This document shows positions 24,104-37,315 of a stretch of DNA of 64,000 nt, in pieces (position 1 is the first letter of the stretch; each line of letters begins with the position of its first letter). Source of the DNA: Cephalopachus bancanus. Lineage: Eukaryota > Chordata > Mammalia > Primates > Tarsiidae. The DNA is taken from the NCBI GenBank assembly GCA_027257055.1, contig JAPVLO010000153.1:4030001-4094000 (forward strand), given 5' to 3'. The notes beneath the pieces were generated by a model. That model was not told the origin of the DNA, did no database searches, and was given only the letters and a program-made list of their open reading frames with translations. The position numbers and the translations under genes were made by a program.

Positions 24104-24414
24104 TTTTTCTTCTTTTGTTTTTTTTCTTTTTGAGTTGGAGTCTCACTTCTTCACCCAGGCTAGAGCGCAATGAATGACACGCTCACAGCCACCCCAGAGT
24201 CGACCTGCTGGGATCAGCCTTCCGCCTCAGCCTTCCAAGTAGCCGGAACTACTTACGCTACCATGCCTGGCTAACTTTTTCTTTTTTTTTTTTTAATTGT
24301 AGAGATGAGGTCTCACCAAGTTGCCCAGGCTGTTCTCAAATCTGTGGGCAAGGCAGTCCCCTCACCTCAGCCTCCCAAAGTGCTAGGATTACAGGCCTGA
24401 CCGCAGTGCCCAGC
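24104..24414 (-). repeat. Alu, antisense
   Basis: TTTTGAGTTGGAGTCTCACT to CAGTGCCCAGCC. Followed by GATGCTATTCTT, similar to GATGCTGTTCTT before the preceding Alu, so the pair may be one insertion into another. Confidence 0.85.
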
Positions 24415-24524
24415 CGATGCTATTCTTAATGGTGGATTTCTACATCTTTTAGCTATTAATTAGCATTGTTTTAAGACTTTTAGCCAGATTATTAGTCAGG
24501 AAAAATAAGAAGTTCATATATTGG

Positions 24525-24810
24525 CTGGACTTGGTGGCTCAGCCTGTAATGCCAACACTTTGTGAGACCGAGGCGAGTGGATTGCCTGAGCCCCTGCGTT
24601 CAAGACTAGCCTGGGCAACTTGGCAAGCCCTCGTCTCTACAATAAAATAAAAAATTAGCCGGGCATAGTAGCATGCGCCTGTAGTTCAGCTACTTGGAAG
24701 GTTGAGGTGAGGGATTGCTGGAGCCCAGTAGGTTGATGCTGGGGTGGCCGTGAGTGTGCCACTGCACTCCAGCCTGTTCCACAGAGTGAGACTCCAACTC
24801 AGAAAAAAAA
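24525..24810 (+). repeat. Lineage-specific Alu, sense
   Basis: Flanked by AAGTTCATATATTGG (24510-24524 and 24811-24825). CTGGACTTGGTGGCTCAGCC start. Confidence 0.92.
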
Positions 24811-24984
24811 AAGTTCATATATTGGAAAAGAGATAGTATTACTTTGTAGACAGTATCCTATATGTAGAAAACTGAATCAAGTGAAAAACAGCTTAATTTT
24901 AGACTACAGAATCATATGAAAACACAGATTTCATAGATTTGTGTTTCCACAGTAATTAGTAATTATAATAGAAAAAGTGATACT

Positions 24985-25286
24985 GGCTGGGTGTGGTGGC
25001 TCAAGCCTGTAATACCAGCACTTTGGGATGCCAAGCTGAGAGGATTGCCTGAGCTCAGGGGTTTGAGACCAGCCTGGGCAACTTGGAGAGACCTCGTTTC
25101 TATAATAAATAAATAAAAAATTAGCTGGGCATGGCAGCGCATGCCTGTAGTTCCAACTACTTGGAAGGCTGAGGCAGAAGGGTCTCCTGAGCCCAGCAGG
25201 TCATCACTGAGGTGACCGTGAATGTGCCATTGCACTCCAGCTTGGGCAACAGAGTGAGACTCCAACTCAAAATAAAAAAAAGAAAA
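24985..25286 (+). repeat. Alu, sense
   Basis: Flanked by GAAAAAGTGATACT (24971-24984 and 25287-25300). Confidence 0.92.
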
Positions 25287-25854
25287 GAAAAAGTGATACT
25301 ATTTTAAAGTAGAAAACAAAACTATATGCAACAAATAAATTTTGTAAGGAATGTGTGTGACGTGTCTCATTGGTTCTCAAGAAGGCACAACTAATCTATA
25401 AGGGTAGAAATGAGAATAGTGGTTGTCTGTGCATTGGAGGAGGAGTAAAAAGTAAAGAACCAACTAGAAAAATATTTTTGAAAAATAATAGAGGAGGAAG
25501 AAAGTATTTTTCCCATATATATGTGTATATATAAATATACTTGGTTATTAAGAGAGAAAAAATTGAAAAAGAATCAAGGGTTACTAACCCTAATATACCG
25601 AAAACTTTAGTATATGATAAAGTATAAAAATCAGTTTGGGAAGCACACTAGGATAGTCGATTAAACTTTAGGGGGGAAAAAATGAGTATATTATCTTCAC
25701 AAAACTCAGCTTTCTGACAGATTGAAAACTGAGATGTAACTCATGAACCCTTAAAACACATAAGTATCTGGGCACACATACAAAGAAATCCTTAGTTTTG
25801 GGAGTAGAGAGAAATTTTTGAGCTTAAAGTTATTAAAGAATGTATGTCTGTGTT

Positions 25855-26060
25855 TTTAACAAAAACAAAGATAGAGTAATGAAATATACCATTTTAAGCA
25901 AGATCTAAATGAAATAAAACATTTGAATCAGATAAAGGACTAATATCCCCACTTTATAAAGAACTCCTTGCAGTTAATAGGAAAGAAAAAAAACATCCAG
26001 TAAAATATGGATAAAGGATCCGAAAAGACAGTTCAAAGACATTTTAAAAATCAGATTTTG
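25855..26060 (+). mobile_element. L1 ORF2-like fragment, sense
   Basis: GATAAAGGACTAATATCCCC ... AAAGAACTCCTTGCAGTTAA ... GGATCCGAAAAGACAGTTC follows an L1 ORF2 block in order. Confidence 0.65.
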
Positions 26061-26236
26061 GGAAAGTACATTGTTATTCTTATTAAATACCTTTTACCAG
26101 CTTGTCCATTTAAATGTCAATGATTAGAAAATTTTTCCAGTCAGAAATGGAATCACGTTTTTAAGAAAAGCCCAGATTAATTACTTTTTATAATTACCCC
26201 CAATATAATTTGTTAAGTTCTTCTGTTTTATTTTAG

Positions 26237-26406
26237 CACTTCAGAATCCAGAAGTGGTGGCCCTTCGAGGTGGACTAAACACTATCTTGAAAAATGTGAT
26301 TGATTGCCAATTAAGTCGAATAAATGAGGCCCTAATTACTACAATTTTGCACCTTCTTAATCATCCAAAGACCCGACAGTATGTGCGAGCTGATGTAGAA
26401 TTAGAG
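26237..26406 (+). CDS. RICTOR: RICTOR exon 8 (residues 195-251)
   Basis: 170-bp exon between TTTATTTTAG and GTAAGA. It encodes LQNPEVVALRGGLNTILKNV through the TTILHLLNHPKTRQYVRADV segment, ending after Glu251. Part of the ARM-repeat region. Oppositely oriented Alu copies lie on both sides (24985-25286 and 26982-27280). Confidence 0.97.
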
Positions 26407-26981
26407 GTAAGAACTTTAATATTCTTTTTTATTTTTAAAATATCTTAAATGCATACTCCTTGAAGTTTAAATTTTAAAGCTGCAGTACAACATTAATTAT
26501 CAAATCTAAATTAACCAAGACTAGTTTATTCCCAGCAATATTTTATAACTTATTAAGTTTGGATGGGATTGACAATATTATTCTTAAGAATATTTCATCA
26601 CTGTGCTAAGTAATGCTTATTTTTGTATTATCTATGAAAAGTTTGCTAAGCAAATTAGAGTACAAGTAAGGACACATAACATATTTTCTTATTTAAGAAA
26701 TCCATTTGTTTTTAAGAACTTCAGTACATAAATTGTCTATGAATACCTCCTGCTAGTTGTTCACTTTATTTTTAAACCATGCTAAAGTTGTCTGAACTTG
26801 AAAGCAGTTTGTTAGGAATTAGTTCTGTCTACTGGAAAGAAAGTATATACATATTTTCAAAATATGTATGTTTAATTTTTTTTACTAATCCACATAGTGT
26901 TATTATAGTTAGTTTAAAGTAATATTCTCTATAAGAAAGTATGTGGTGGCAGTTGGAACAGAATTACCATGCACTGTATTC

Positions 26982-27280
26982 TTTTTTTTTTTTTTTTTTT
27001 TGAGTTGGAGTCTCACTCTGTCGCCCAGACTGGAGTGCAGTGGCTGCTTCCGGCCACCGCAGCCTCGACCTGCTGGGCTCCGGCGATCCTTCCGCCTCAG
27101 CCTTCCAAGTAGCTGGAACTATAGGCGTGCGCTACCACGCCCGGCTTATTTTTTAATTTATTGTAGAGATGCAGTCTCGCCAAGTTGCCCAGGCGGGTCT
27201 TGAACCCGTGGGCTCAGGCAATTCACTCACCTCAGCCTCCCAAAGGCGTGGAATTACAGGCTGAGCCACCAAGCCCGGCT
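26982..27280 (-). repeat. Young lineage-specific Alu, antisense
   Basis: Perfect 14-bp duplication CATGCACTGTATTC (26968-26981 and 27281-27294). Many CpGs intact, among the least mutated copies here. Confidence 0.94.
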
Positions 27281-27685
27281 CATGCACTGTATTCCTACCA
27301 TTTATTTGTGTGATTGTATTACACTGTTATCCCCTAAAATAGTATTTGGCGTAAATTTAAATCAAGGATATGCTTGTATTTAGATATGAAGTTATATGCA
27401 AGGTATAAAAGATTTGTCTGCTAATTTGTTTTTCCAGAACATTTTATGAAGCTTTTCTTAAATGTTCTGTTTTTATTAGGACTATTTTAAAAAATACTAC
27501 AGATTATAAAATTGACATTAACCTATATATTAACAAATGTAAATATAGCAGTCTTATTAATAAGTGACTTCACATGTTATTCATAAGAATCCTATGGTAA
27601 TAAACTGGCATTGTAAATATTGTATAATATAATTAAGCTTTAAGTTTTTTCTTTACCAAGTAAAAAAATTGCAGCTGAAATACTG

Positions 27686-27890
27686 GGTTGAAAGGATCCT
27701 CCCTCCTCAGACTTCAGAGTAATTGGAACTACAGGCACATACCACCATGCCTGGCTAATTTTTTTGTTTTTTGTAGAAACAAGGTCTTGTCATGTTGCCC
27801 AGTCTAGTCTCAAACTCCGGGTTCAAGCAATCCTCCTGTTTCAGCCTCTCAAAGTGATGGGATCACAGTGTAAGCCACCATGCCTGACCT
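27686..27890 (-). repeat. Truncated AluJ-like SINE, antisense
   Basis: Begins mid-monomer at CTGGGTTGAAAGGATCC and ends CCACCATGCCTGACC. Confidence 0.8.
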
Positions 27891-27913
27891 ATTTTTTGTT
27901 GTTTAAAAAGAGA

Positions 27914-28212
27914 CAGAGGCACAGTACAGTGGCTTACGCTTGTAATTCCAGTACTTGGGGAGGCCAAGGTAGGAGAATTGCTTGAGGTCGGGAGTTCAAC
28001 CAGCCTAGGCAATATAGCAAGACCCTGTCTTTACAAAAAATGAATATAAATTAGCCAGATGCGGTGGTACAGGCCTGTAGTCAGAGCTACTCGGGAGACT
28101 GAGGCAGAAGGATCGATTGGACACAGGAATTTGAGGCTGTAGTAAGCTGTGATCATCCCTCTGTACTCCAGTCTGGGCAACAGAGTGAAACCATGTCTCA
28201 AAAAAGAGACAG
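27914..28212 (+). repeat. AluJ-like SINE, sense
   Basis: GGCACAGTACAGTGGCTTAC to AACCATGTCTCAAAAAAGAG. Diverged and facing the previous fragment. Confidence 0.85.
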
Positions 28213-28449
28213 GCAAAAAGAAAGAAAGGCTAAAGGGGAATACCTAACTAAAAGGAAAATGATCTATGATAAACAGTGTAGGAAGGAATGGAAAGCACCA
28301 GAAAAGGTAATCGATGACTAAATATTTTTCAAAATGGCAGTTAAAAGCAATTATTATTAATCTCTTATACTTTAAATTATATTTAGAATTGAAATTCAGG
28401 TCCACAGTAATGTAGTAGGCAAACTGAGAGGGTTATTAATGAGATAAAG

Positions 28450-28594
28450 AGATTCTCAAGTAGCCTATAATCCCAGCTACTTGGAAGACTAAGGCAGGAC
28501 GCTCACATGAGCCCAGGAGTTTGAGGTTGCAGTGAGCTATGATTGTGCTACTGTATTTCAGCTTAGGCAGTAGAGTGAGATCCCATCTCTTAAA
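28450..28594 (+). repeat. Alu right-monomer fragment, sense
   Basis: CTATAATCCCAGCTACTTGG to GAGATCCCATCTCTTAAAA. Confidence 0.8.
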
Positions 28595-29130
28595 ATATTT
28601 TCTTTTTAATGAAAAAAATGACAAAATTCTAAAGTAATGAGTGAGTTTAGCGAGGTTGTTGAATGCAAAAGCATTATACAAAAATAACTTGGATTTTCTT
28701 TATACCAGCAACTAAAAAAAGAATGTAATTTATAAAGTGAAACTGCTAAATAACTTTAAAAAACAGGCAGAACTGATTCATAGTGGTAGAAGTCACAGTG
28801 GTTATCTTGAGATAGGTGTGATCATGACTACAGAGAGATATAGGGGTTTGAGAATACTGGTAATATTTTATCTTTTGTTTGTTACACGAATGTGCTTAGC
28901 TTGAGAAAATTCATCAAACTATACATTCATGATTTGTGCACTGTTTAGATATATGTTTTGCCTCTATTTAAACTTCAGTTGGTACATTTAAAAAAAACTA
29001 CCCAACATATTCCTTGATGGTGACTTTGAAGAAATAAGTGTCTGAAGCAGTAAACCTAATGAAAGATAATTAATTTTAGCTTGTTAAAGGAAGAATGCAT
29101 TTTATAATAAAGACTTTTTTTTTTAATTAG

Positions 29131-29198
29131 CGAATTTTAGCTCCCTATACTGATTTTCACTACAGACATAGTCCAGATACAGCTGAAGGACAGCTCAA
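29131..29198 (+). CDS. RICTOR: RICTOR exon 9 (residues 252-274)
   Basis: 68-bp exon after a T-rich tract ending TTAATTAG, donor GTAAGT. It encodes RILAPYTDFHYRHSPDTAEG QL and two bases of Lys274. The donor is placed after CTCAA because the next exon supplies the third base of the codon (AA|A). Confidence 0.96.
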
Positions 29199-31847
29199 GT
29201 AAGTACCATTGGTCCCTATTATTTTGGGAGGGTGGGGAGGAGGACTTGCATTTTAATATTAAGACTTTTAGACTTGCCTGCTTGCTTACATGTAGAGCCA
29301 GGGAAATGTGAGTTAAGTAAATGTCTTTCTTTAGGGATTATGTTGCATTTCTCTCATAATTTACTGTGTTTTAAGCAATTTAAAGCTTTGGGAAGTTTAA
29401 AGATTATTTTTCTTAATTTAAAAAAGTATGAGCTAGACTCTAGTAGAAACCTAGATCTTTGTTTTTCTATTTGTTTTTTAGCATAATTATGGTAAGAGAC
29501 TAAAAGAATGAAACAGGGAATAGAATGAACAGTTGCCTTTGCAAATTAAGTTAGCAGAATGATATAATATGTAGAATTTGGGGAATAAGTTTAATTGGAA
29601 GATGATTGTGGGTAGAGTACTGTTTTCTAGAAATAAGAAGGTATAGTCAGAGTCTTTTTGGAGAGAAAGGTTCACTAGGTATTCAGAGATAACTTTATAA
29701 TTAAAGCGATTTAGGGATCAAATAATGCACTGAAGATTTTTGCAGATGGTGCAATTCCATTAAATATGTTATGAGGTATTTTTCCAGCAGAGTTGTTGGT
29801 TTGCAGATATACTTATTGTGACAGATAGTATATATTTTTAAATCCCTTACTAAGTTTTGGAACATTGTCAAGCAGGGAAATGTTTTTATTGTTTTTCATT
29901 TTTCTCCAGTGATATCTATCACTGTGGACTAATTATCATCCCTAATATACATGACCCAAGCTAAGAAAAAAAAAATAGATGTCTTCTGTTTAAGATTTCT
30001 CAAAATTATTTCTGCTTACTTTAGTCATGAGTTGGAATTCTTAAGCCCGTTTCTTGACTTCTTATGAAATATGAAATTCTCTTTATTAATGTTGAGTATA
30101 TGAGTTTTCTGTTGCTCAACAATTAGCTACAAACAATAGTGCTCAAAACAACACCCGTTCATTAGCTCACAGTCTGGTAGGTCAGAAGTCTGTCTCAGCT
30201 CGTTAGGAGGCTCTGGTGAATAATCCATTGCTAAACTCATTAGGGTTGACAAAATTCAGTTTCTTACTGTGTACAACTTGATGTCCCTTTTTCCTTACCG
30301 GCTGTCAGCTAGGGCCTATTTTCACCTTCTAGAAGCTTCCACATTTCTTGGCACATGTCCTCCTCCCTCTGCAAAGCCAACAATCCTTCTAGAGCTTTGA
30401 ATCTCTGACTCTGACTTTTTCTTTTGCCACCAGCTAGAGAAAGCTCTCTAATTAGATTGGAAGCCTGCTATGTGATCCTCCCATCTTATGCTCTACTAGA
30501 CCATATAACATAATCGTAGTCACAGTCATGCAGTGATAGCTCATCATATTCACAGAATCCAGAGAACATGGAATCTTGGGGCAGAGCCAGTTTTAGAATT
30601 CTGCATACCATGATAAACCAAGAGATGAACCAAGATAATGTTTAGAGTTGGAGGGGATGGGGATATTCCACCAAAATTCTTTCTTTCCTGTTTGGTTCTA
30701 TATTCTATTTAAGTTTCTGAAGTATGAGCAGATAGATGGCAGGCTTATAAATGAGGGTACATTTGGAACAGGGAAATGGGTGATCAAAAAAATATTATAA
30801 GTTTAACAAATAGGTTAGAAACGTGTTACCAGGCAATCAATATGTCACCAGTAGTTTTTAAAAGAAGGAGCGTTGTCTGATTTTCTCTTCTTCTACCCCC
30901 TCCATTGTATTTTGTTATATTATCATTTTAATTGGTGTTACAGAACTTAGTCTTTTTCTTTGAACTTTTCATTCCTTTTTTGTAGTCTATCTGATTGCTC
31001 ACTACCATCTGATTTGATTTTCTGTCATTGCTCTTTATTTCTTCTACTCTTGTTGTTGTTGTTCCCAGTTCTCTGAATTTCTCTATGCTCACAACCATTA
31101 GGAATTTAACGAGGAAAGAAAAAAAGATGGCACAGGAAAAAAATGAACAGTCAACAAGGAACAGATGGTGGTGGGGTAGCATAAATAAATAGTTCCAAGA
31201 TTGCTTTTAAGTATTGAACCTGGCTTTAAGTCAACCATGAAAAATGCTTAACAAATATAAATAGTTGTATTGCTTAACTGTCATAACTATATAGAAAAGG
31301 ACAATCAAACATTTGAATATATAATTGGCAAGGAAGAAAGTAGGTGGCTGTGTTAATGTGTAGTTATTGAATGACATTTCAATGACTATATAGGATGTTA
31401 AACTTGGTGGAAATACTCAAAAAGGTTCAGAGCAAGGATTTTGAAGTAAAGAGAGTACCTGTGGTAAAATTAAGAGGTTTATGTGGTAATTTTGTTTGCT
31501 AAGGGACAGTCTTGTGCCACGATGTTTATTAAGTAGACTTACTAATGGTTAATTAAAGCTCATCTAAGAATAGTATTCAGAAAGAACAGAGAACATGGAA
31601 CTGAATAGAAAAGCAAATTTTTAACTTATTTTAAACATACTTTGAATTTTAAATTGGAGGTCAGCTTATAGTTGGGTAATTTGCTTTGGGGTAGATCTGG
31701 TCCTTGTTTTTTCTTTTTAGCATCTTGTTTTAATTTAACGTCTAACTATTTAAACATTAACTAATGATAGCCTTCATTATAATATGGTAGCAGGAAAAAC
31801 TTAATTTTAACATTTTATTTCTTTGATCCTCCCTCCCTTCCCAAAAG
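29199..31847 (+). other. RICTOR: RICTOR intron 9
   Basis: One MLT1-type LTR candidate at 30098-30612. The rest (29199-30090 and 30620-31847) shows no recognised repeat or gene. Confidence 0.85.
30098..30612 (+). mobile_element. Probable MLT1-type LTR (old ERVL-MaLR)
   Basis: TTTTCTGTTGCTCAACAATT, CTCAAAACAACACCCGTTCA and TCACAGTCTGGTAGGTCAGA have the look of an MLT1-class LTR, ending TTAGAATTCTGCATACCA. The subfamily is uncertain. Confidence 0.6.
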
Positions 31848-31915
31848 AGAAGACAGAGAAGCACGGTTTCTAGCCAGTAAAATGGGAATCATAGCAACAT
31901 TCCGGTCATGGGCAG
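31848..31915 (+). CDS. RICTOR: RICTOR exon 10 (residues 274-297)
   Basis: 68-bp exon after CCCTTCCCAAAAG, donor GTAGGT. It encodes EDREARFLASKMGIIATFRS WA and the first base of Gly297. The frame agrees with both neighbours. Confidence 0.97.
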
Positions 31916-32477
31916 GTAGGTTACATTTCTTTATAACATCTGAGAAGAAAAACTTGACTTTTTTCCAAATGTTAAATGATTATTGCAGCATCTAATTTAG
32001 ATGTCAGTCTAGTCTTACTTCATATGTTATTATTAGAACCAAAGGAATTTGTACAAAACCATTAAAATATAATGGAGAAAATTTGTAATAGTCAATAGTA
32101 GACAACTAGTATTAAAGTTCGTTACTTAAAAGTGTAGTGTAGTAATGTCATAAATAATAAATAAGCAAGATAGGCCCTCATTTCTTGAGAATAGGAATTT
32201 TGTCTTTTCATGAAAATAAAAAGCAAATATTGTTCTTAAAATAGTACCACGCTAAATGTGTTTTTTATATTAATGATGACCTTCTTCCTTGACTTTGTAG
32301 AATAATTGTGAAGGAACAGCACAGAAGGGAATGTAGCAATAAGCAGAATACGGAAACTTACCTAAACATTTCTGTGTACCTGGGTTACCCTAACTTTCAA
32401 ATACTGTTTCCATACAAATGTTTACTCCTGCCATAGACGTGGCCCCTACCCAGGGTATACAGGGCCATCCTCTAAGC

Positions 32478-33198
32478 CAATGGTCCCCCAACTTTTTGGC
32501 ATCAGGGACCAGTTTTGTGGAAGACAATTTTTCCATGGACTGGGGTGAGGGCAGGGAGATGGTTTTGAGATGATTCAAGTGCGTAACATTTATTATACAC
32601 TTTACTTCTCTTATTATTACATTGTAATATATAATGAAATAATTATACAACTCGCCATAGAAAAAAAAGAAGTGCAGACAGAGTGGTAAATAAAATAATT
32701 GGTGGGCCTCTAGCTGACTAAAATGCGTGATTTTGACTTAAGCCTGCCACCAGATGGAGCTGTACAACTGAAGTCCATCAACTCACTTGCCACTCATTAA
32801 TAGAGTTTTCATATGTGTCTGTAAGCAGTTGATTTATTATGGTCTCTGTGCAGTCAAACCTCACTGCTAACGTTAATTTGCATTTGCAGCTGCTCTCCAG
32901 CACTAGCATAACTGCCTCAGCTTCACCTCAGATCAAGTATTAGAGTCTCATAAGAGGTGCCAACCTAGATCCCTTGCTTGCGCAGTTCTCAATAGGATTT
33001 GCTCTCCTGTGAGAATCTAATGCTGCAGCTGATCTGTTGGAAGGTGGAGCTCAGACCTTAATGCGAGCAATGGGAAGCAGCTGTAAACATAGATGAAGCT
33101 TTGCATACTCCCCTGCTGCTTACCTCCTGCTGTGTGACCTGGTTCCTAACAGGCCACAGACCACTATGAATCTGTGACCCAGAGACTGGCGGCCCCTA
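32478..33198 (+). mobile_element. hAT-type DNA transposon with perfect 8-bp target duplication
   Basis: Starts CAATGGTCCCCCAACTTTTT, ends near GGCGGCCCCTA, and is bounded by CTCTAAGC at 32470-32477 and 33199-33206. Interior landmarks (GGAAGACAATTTTTCCATGG, TGACCTGGTTCCTAACAGGC) belong to a common mammalian hAT element. No transposase frame is visible. Confidence 0.85.
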
Positions 33199-34149
33199 CT
33201 CTAAGCACCTTGGTAAAACATCTGCCTTGCTATACCTCATTACTACCTGTTTTCCTTACGTTCATGGACAGCCACACATCTTTTTTTAATACTTCACCAG
33301 CCCCCCCATACTCTTTCAACATAGAAACCAACTCAGTCTTCCTGCCAAACTGAACCATTACTGTCCTTACTCCAAAATTCAGTATAACTTTGCTTTCTGT
33401 AATTACAATCATCTTCCTGTATCATCTCTCAGCTTCCTTGTTATTAGAGCAGTGTCTATCTTCCTATCTTACCAAAAAAAAAAAGTAAGTCTGTCCTACT
33501 TTAATCATCATTACAGCTTAGCTATTATCCCCTCATTCTTCCTGTTCCAGATTCTGCTCTCCCTGTCACTGTATTTCTAATCTCTGCCAGTCTCTTTCCT
33601 TACTGCTCTTAAACATTCCTTCTTTTGTGCTTCAATTTCTCCTGGAGCCCTTATATAATGATCCGTTATTAGAAACTTAGAAGGTCGGGAGTCTTCTATT
33701 CTCCTATTGAAGTAAGAAGAGAAATATCAGCATTAGAAGTTAGAACTCTGAAATCATTTTTCTTACATCATTTTCTAAATAGTATTTAGATTCTGCTGCA
33801 TTATATATAACATATATAAATTTGGGTATTTCTGATTTTATTTCTGTGATGTAATGTATTTCAGATTTCAAATAACTGATTGACAAATGACTTTTTAGAA
33901 CAGTTTCTTCATGAATTGCAACAGCCTGTTTTCTGTATTAGTAGAGTATGATCTATAGACTATATCTTAATCTACAATATCTCAAACTTCTATCAAACAT
34001 CAAAATTTGAGAAATACCATTTTGATAATTTGAGCAAATCTACTTACTATATTTTAATTTAAATTTTGATCCTAAATAAAAGAGAACATATAGACTATTT
34101 ATAAATATATGTGCTTAGCTAGAAGTAACAGAGAACTTGAGTTCTATAT

Positions 34150-35262
34150 CACTTTTGCAAAATGTTTTTTTTAACATTTTATGAAAAATTTGAAACATAC
34201 AAAAAAATTGAAGACATTTGTACGATGGACACCTGTATGCTTCTGCCACCTAAATTTTACAGTATTTTCTTTATTATATATCTGTTCAACTGTTTATTCC
34301 TCTGTGCATTCATGATTCCCTCTATATGTCTCAAAGATATGACAGACACTAGTTCTCTTCACTCCTGAACACTTCAGCTTGCATATTATTAACTAGAATT
34401 TGATACTTGTTTGTGGTCCAGCTTTGATTGTTTTGAGGGAGAAGTTTGAGGTAAAATAGATATAGTGAAATGCACAAATCTTCAGTCTACCATTTGATGT
34501 ATTTTGATAAATGCTTACGCCTGTGTTATTCAAACTTTTTGCAATATATAGAACATTATTGGAGCCCCAGAAAATTCTCTTCTAATCCTTTCAAGTTAAT
34601 TTCTGACTCCACATTCCTAAGAAGCAACCACTATTTGATTAATTTTATCATGGATTAGTTTTGCCAGTCCTGAAGCTTCATATTTGTGGAACCATACTGT
34701 ATGTACACTTTTCTGTAAGACTTCTTTCACTTAGTGATTTTGAGATTTCACCTATGTTGTTTATATAAGTAATGTGTTCTGTTTTATTGCTGAGCAGTAT
34801 TTCATTGAATGAATATTTCATAGGGTTTTTTTTTTTAATTCTTCCTCCCATTTAGTGAACATTTGACCTTTTTCAGTTTTGGCTATACTAAATAAAGTTC
34901 CTGTGAGCAGTCTTATACAAGCCTTTCTATGGACATTAGTTTTCATTTCTTTGGGTTAATACCTAAATGGAGTTACTGGGTCATTGGGTAGAGTTATGTT
35001 TAGTTTAGATTCATAAGAAACTGTCAGACTTTTTCCCAAGATACTTAGACTATTTTATACTCCTGTTATCAATGCGTGTAAATTCTAGTTGTTCTGCATC
35101 CTTGCCAGCGTTTGGTTCTGTGAATCTTTAATTTTAACCATTCGAGTAAGTATGTAGTATTCTGTTATTAACGTGGTTTGCATTTTCCCGATAAATAATG
35201 ATATTGGGCACTTTGTGTGTGTTTATTGGCTATTCACATATCTTCTTTTGTGACAGGATTTT
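34150..35262 (-). mobile_element. Old L1 3' region, antisense
   Basis: GAAACATACAAAAAAATTGA, TTTCACTTAGTGATTTTGAG, GGAGTTACTGGGTCATTGGG and CTTGCCAGCGTTTGG are antisense L1M-type 3' landmarks. Boundaries approximate. Confidence 0.75.
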
Positions 35263-35745
35263 AATGTGGTTTGACTTAGTTCTGTAACTTAAAAATTTTG
35301 AAGCATACAATTTATTTGAATTCTATTGCTCATACCCATCTGTACATTCAATGAATTTTGGAATTGAACTTTTAAAAGACAAATGCCAAGCAAAGAGCAT
35401 TAAAGAGGAGAGATAGACCATTGCCTAGTTCTCTTCCCTGTTCTTACTCAAAGAGAAGCATTCATCAGCCAACAAGGAGTCAGGCTATTGGACTTGTGAA
35501 CTTTTTGGATATGAAACAAAATAAAGAATGAATTTAAATGATGAAATTATTAATAATCTCTAATCAATAGGGAAATACAGAGAATGCTTGAAGTATATTT
35601 CACTTTTATAATATCACTTACGATAACCAAATAGAATAATAATATAATTTGGCTTAGAAAAAATATTAGATTTTGTAGTATACATTGCTATAGAAATATT
35701 TTTGAATTCACGTCAGGGTTGTTTTTTTCCTTTTATACTCATTAG

Positions 35746-35828
35746 GTATTATTAATTTGTGTAAACCTGGAAACTCTGGGATCCAGTCTCTCATTGGAGT
35801 ACTTTGCATACCAAATATGGAAATAAGG
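35746..35828 (+). CDS. RICTOR: RICTOR exon 11 (residues 297-324)
   Basis: 83-bp exon after TACTCATTAG, donor GTAGGT. It encodes IINLCKPGNSGIQSLIGVLC IPNMEIR and ends on a codon boundary at Arg324. Confidence 0.97.
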
Positions 35829-37315
35829 GTAGGTAAAAGTTATTACGATTGTTTCATTCTTGGATGTTTAAGAGTGGGAATTAATTGTGTAAAAAGAAAG
35901 TTATTAAGTTATCTTAGGTGATGCTTTTTCCGTGTTAGTTTTTAATCTAATATCATAGAGTATTTCTAAAGTACATTAGTAAATATTTACTACTTATCAA
36001 AACCTAAAGATAATAGGAATCATTGAAAATACTACTGTTGTTAGAAACAATAGTTGAGTTGAAAATATGACCTTAATTATGCTGTATTCATGAAAACAAT
36101 GCAAATACAGAAGGGCAACTCACTGTAAAAGATTCAGGCAATTCAGAAGTACATTTAGCAAAAAGTAGATGTATTTAGGCATCTATGATTCTAACTTACA
36201 TTTTTAAAATATTTTTTTAAGATGTATTTATAATTTATTAATATTTATATGTTTGTTAGTATTTCTAGATTATTGATATGTAAGAATTTGCATTATACAA
36301 CTAAAACAAATTGAATTTGAAGGAAAAAAGAATGTTATTCAAGTAATTTATTGAACAAATTAAGTGATATGTGTAGTAAGTATTCAGTAGTTATCCCATC
36401 TCTAATATAGACCTAATCCAGTCGTTTTAAAAAATATTGTTTAGTCATGCATCAATTAATGGCAGATGTGTTCTAAGAAATTCGTCACTAAGTAAGTGAT
36501 TTCATTGTCTTATGAAAGTTCATCACATCCTAGAATGAACTTACACAAACCTGGATAGTATAGCTTACCACCTAGGATATATGTTGTCACCTCTTGCTTC
36601 TAGGCTACAAACCTATATAACATGTTGCCATGCTGAATACTGTGGGCACTTTAACACAATGGTATTTGTGTATTTAAGCACTGAAAAGGTGCAGTAAAGA
36701 TACAGTGTAAAAGATTTTTTAAAAAAATGCAATGCCTGAATAGAGTACTTACCATGCATGGAGCTTGCAGGACTAGAAGTTGCTCTGTGTGAGACAGTGA
36801 GTGAGTGGTGCGTGAATGTGAGGGGCCAGGGCATTACTGAACACTGCTATGGACTTTATAAACACTATACATTTAGGCTGTGATAATTTTATTAAAACCT
36901 GTTTTCTTCTGTAGTAAATTAGCCTTAGCTTATTATAACTGTTTAACTTTATAAGTTAATTTTTTAAAAACTTTTTTTTTGTTATAACGTTTAGCTTAAA
37001 ACACAGACACATTGTACAGCTGTAGAAAAATATTTTTTCTTTATATTCTTATTCTGTAGGATTTTTCTTTCTAAAAAATTTTATTTTAATTACTTTTTAA
37101 ATGTTTTAAATTAAAAGCTAAGACTCAGACACTCACATTAGCTCAGGCATACACAGGGTCAGATCCTCAGTATTACTGTCTTTCACCTACACATCTCATT
37201 CCACTGGAAGGTCTTCAGGGCAGTAACGTGCATGCAGCTGTCACCTCCTATGGAAACAACATCTTCTTCTGGAATGCTTCCTAAGGGATCTACTTGAAAC
37301 TGTTTTACAGTTTCC

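Larger units (their letters stand above)
21450..26236 (+). other. RICTOR: RICTOR intron 7
   Basis: Contains MER2 with a nested mariner, two antisense Alus, two sense Alus and an L1 ORF2-like scrap. 22850-23575 is A-rich with chance short open frames and no recognised family. Confidence 0.85.
26407..29130 (+). other. RICTOR: RICTOR intron 8
   Basis: Holds Alus at 26982 (-), 27686 (-), 27914 (+) and 28450 (+). 26407-26967, 27300-27680 and 28600-29130 are AT-rich with no recognised element. Confidence 0.85.
31916..35745 (+). other. RICTOR: RICTOR intron 10
   Basis: Contains a hAT element (32478-33198) and an antisense L1 3' region (34150-35262). 31916-32470, 33210-34145 and 35270-35745 hold nothing I recognise. 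Confidence 0.85.
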
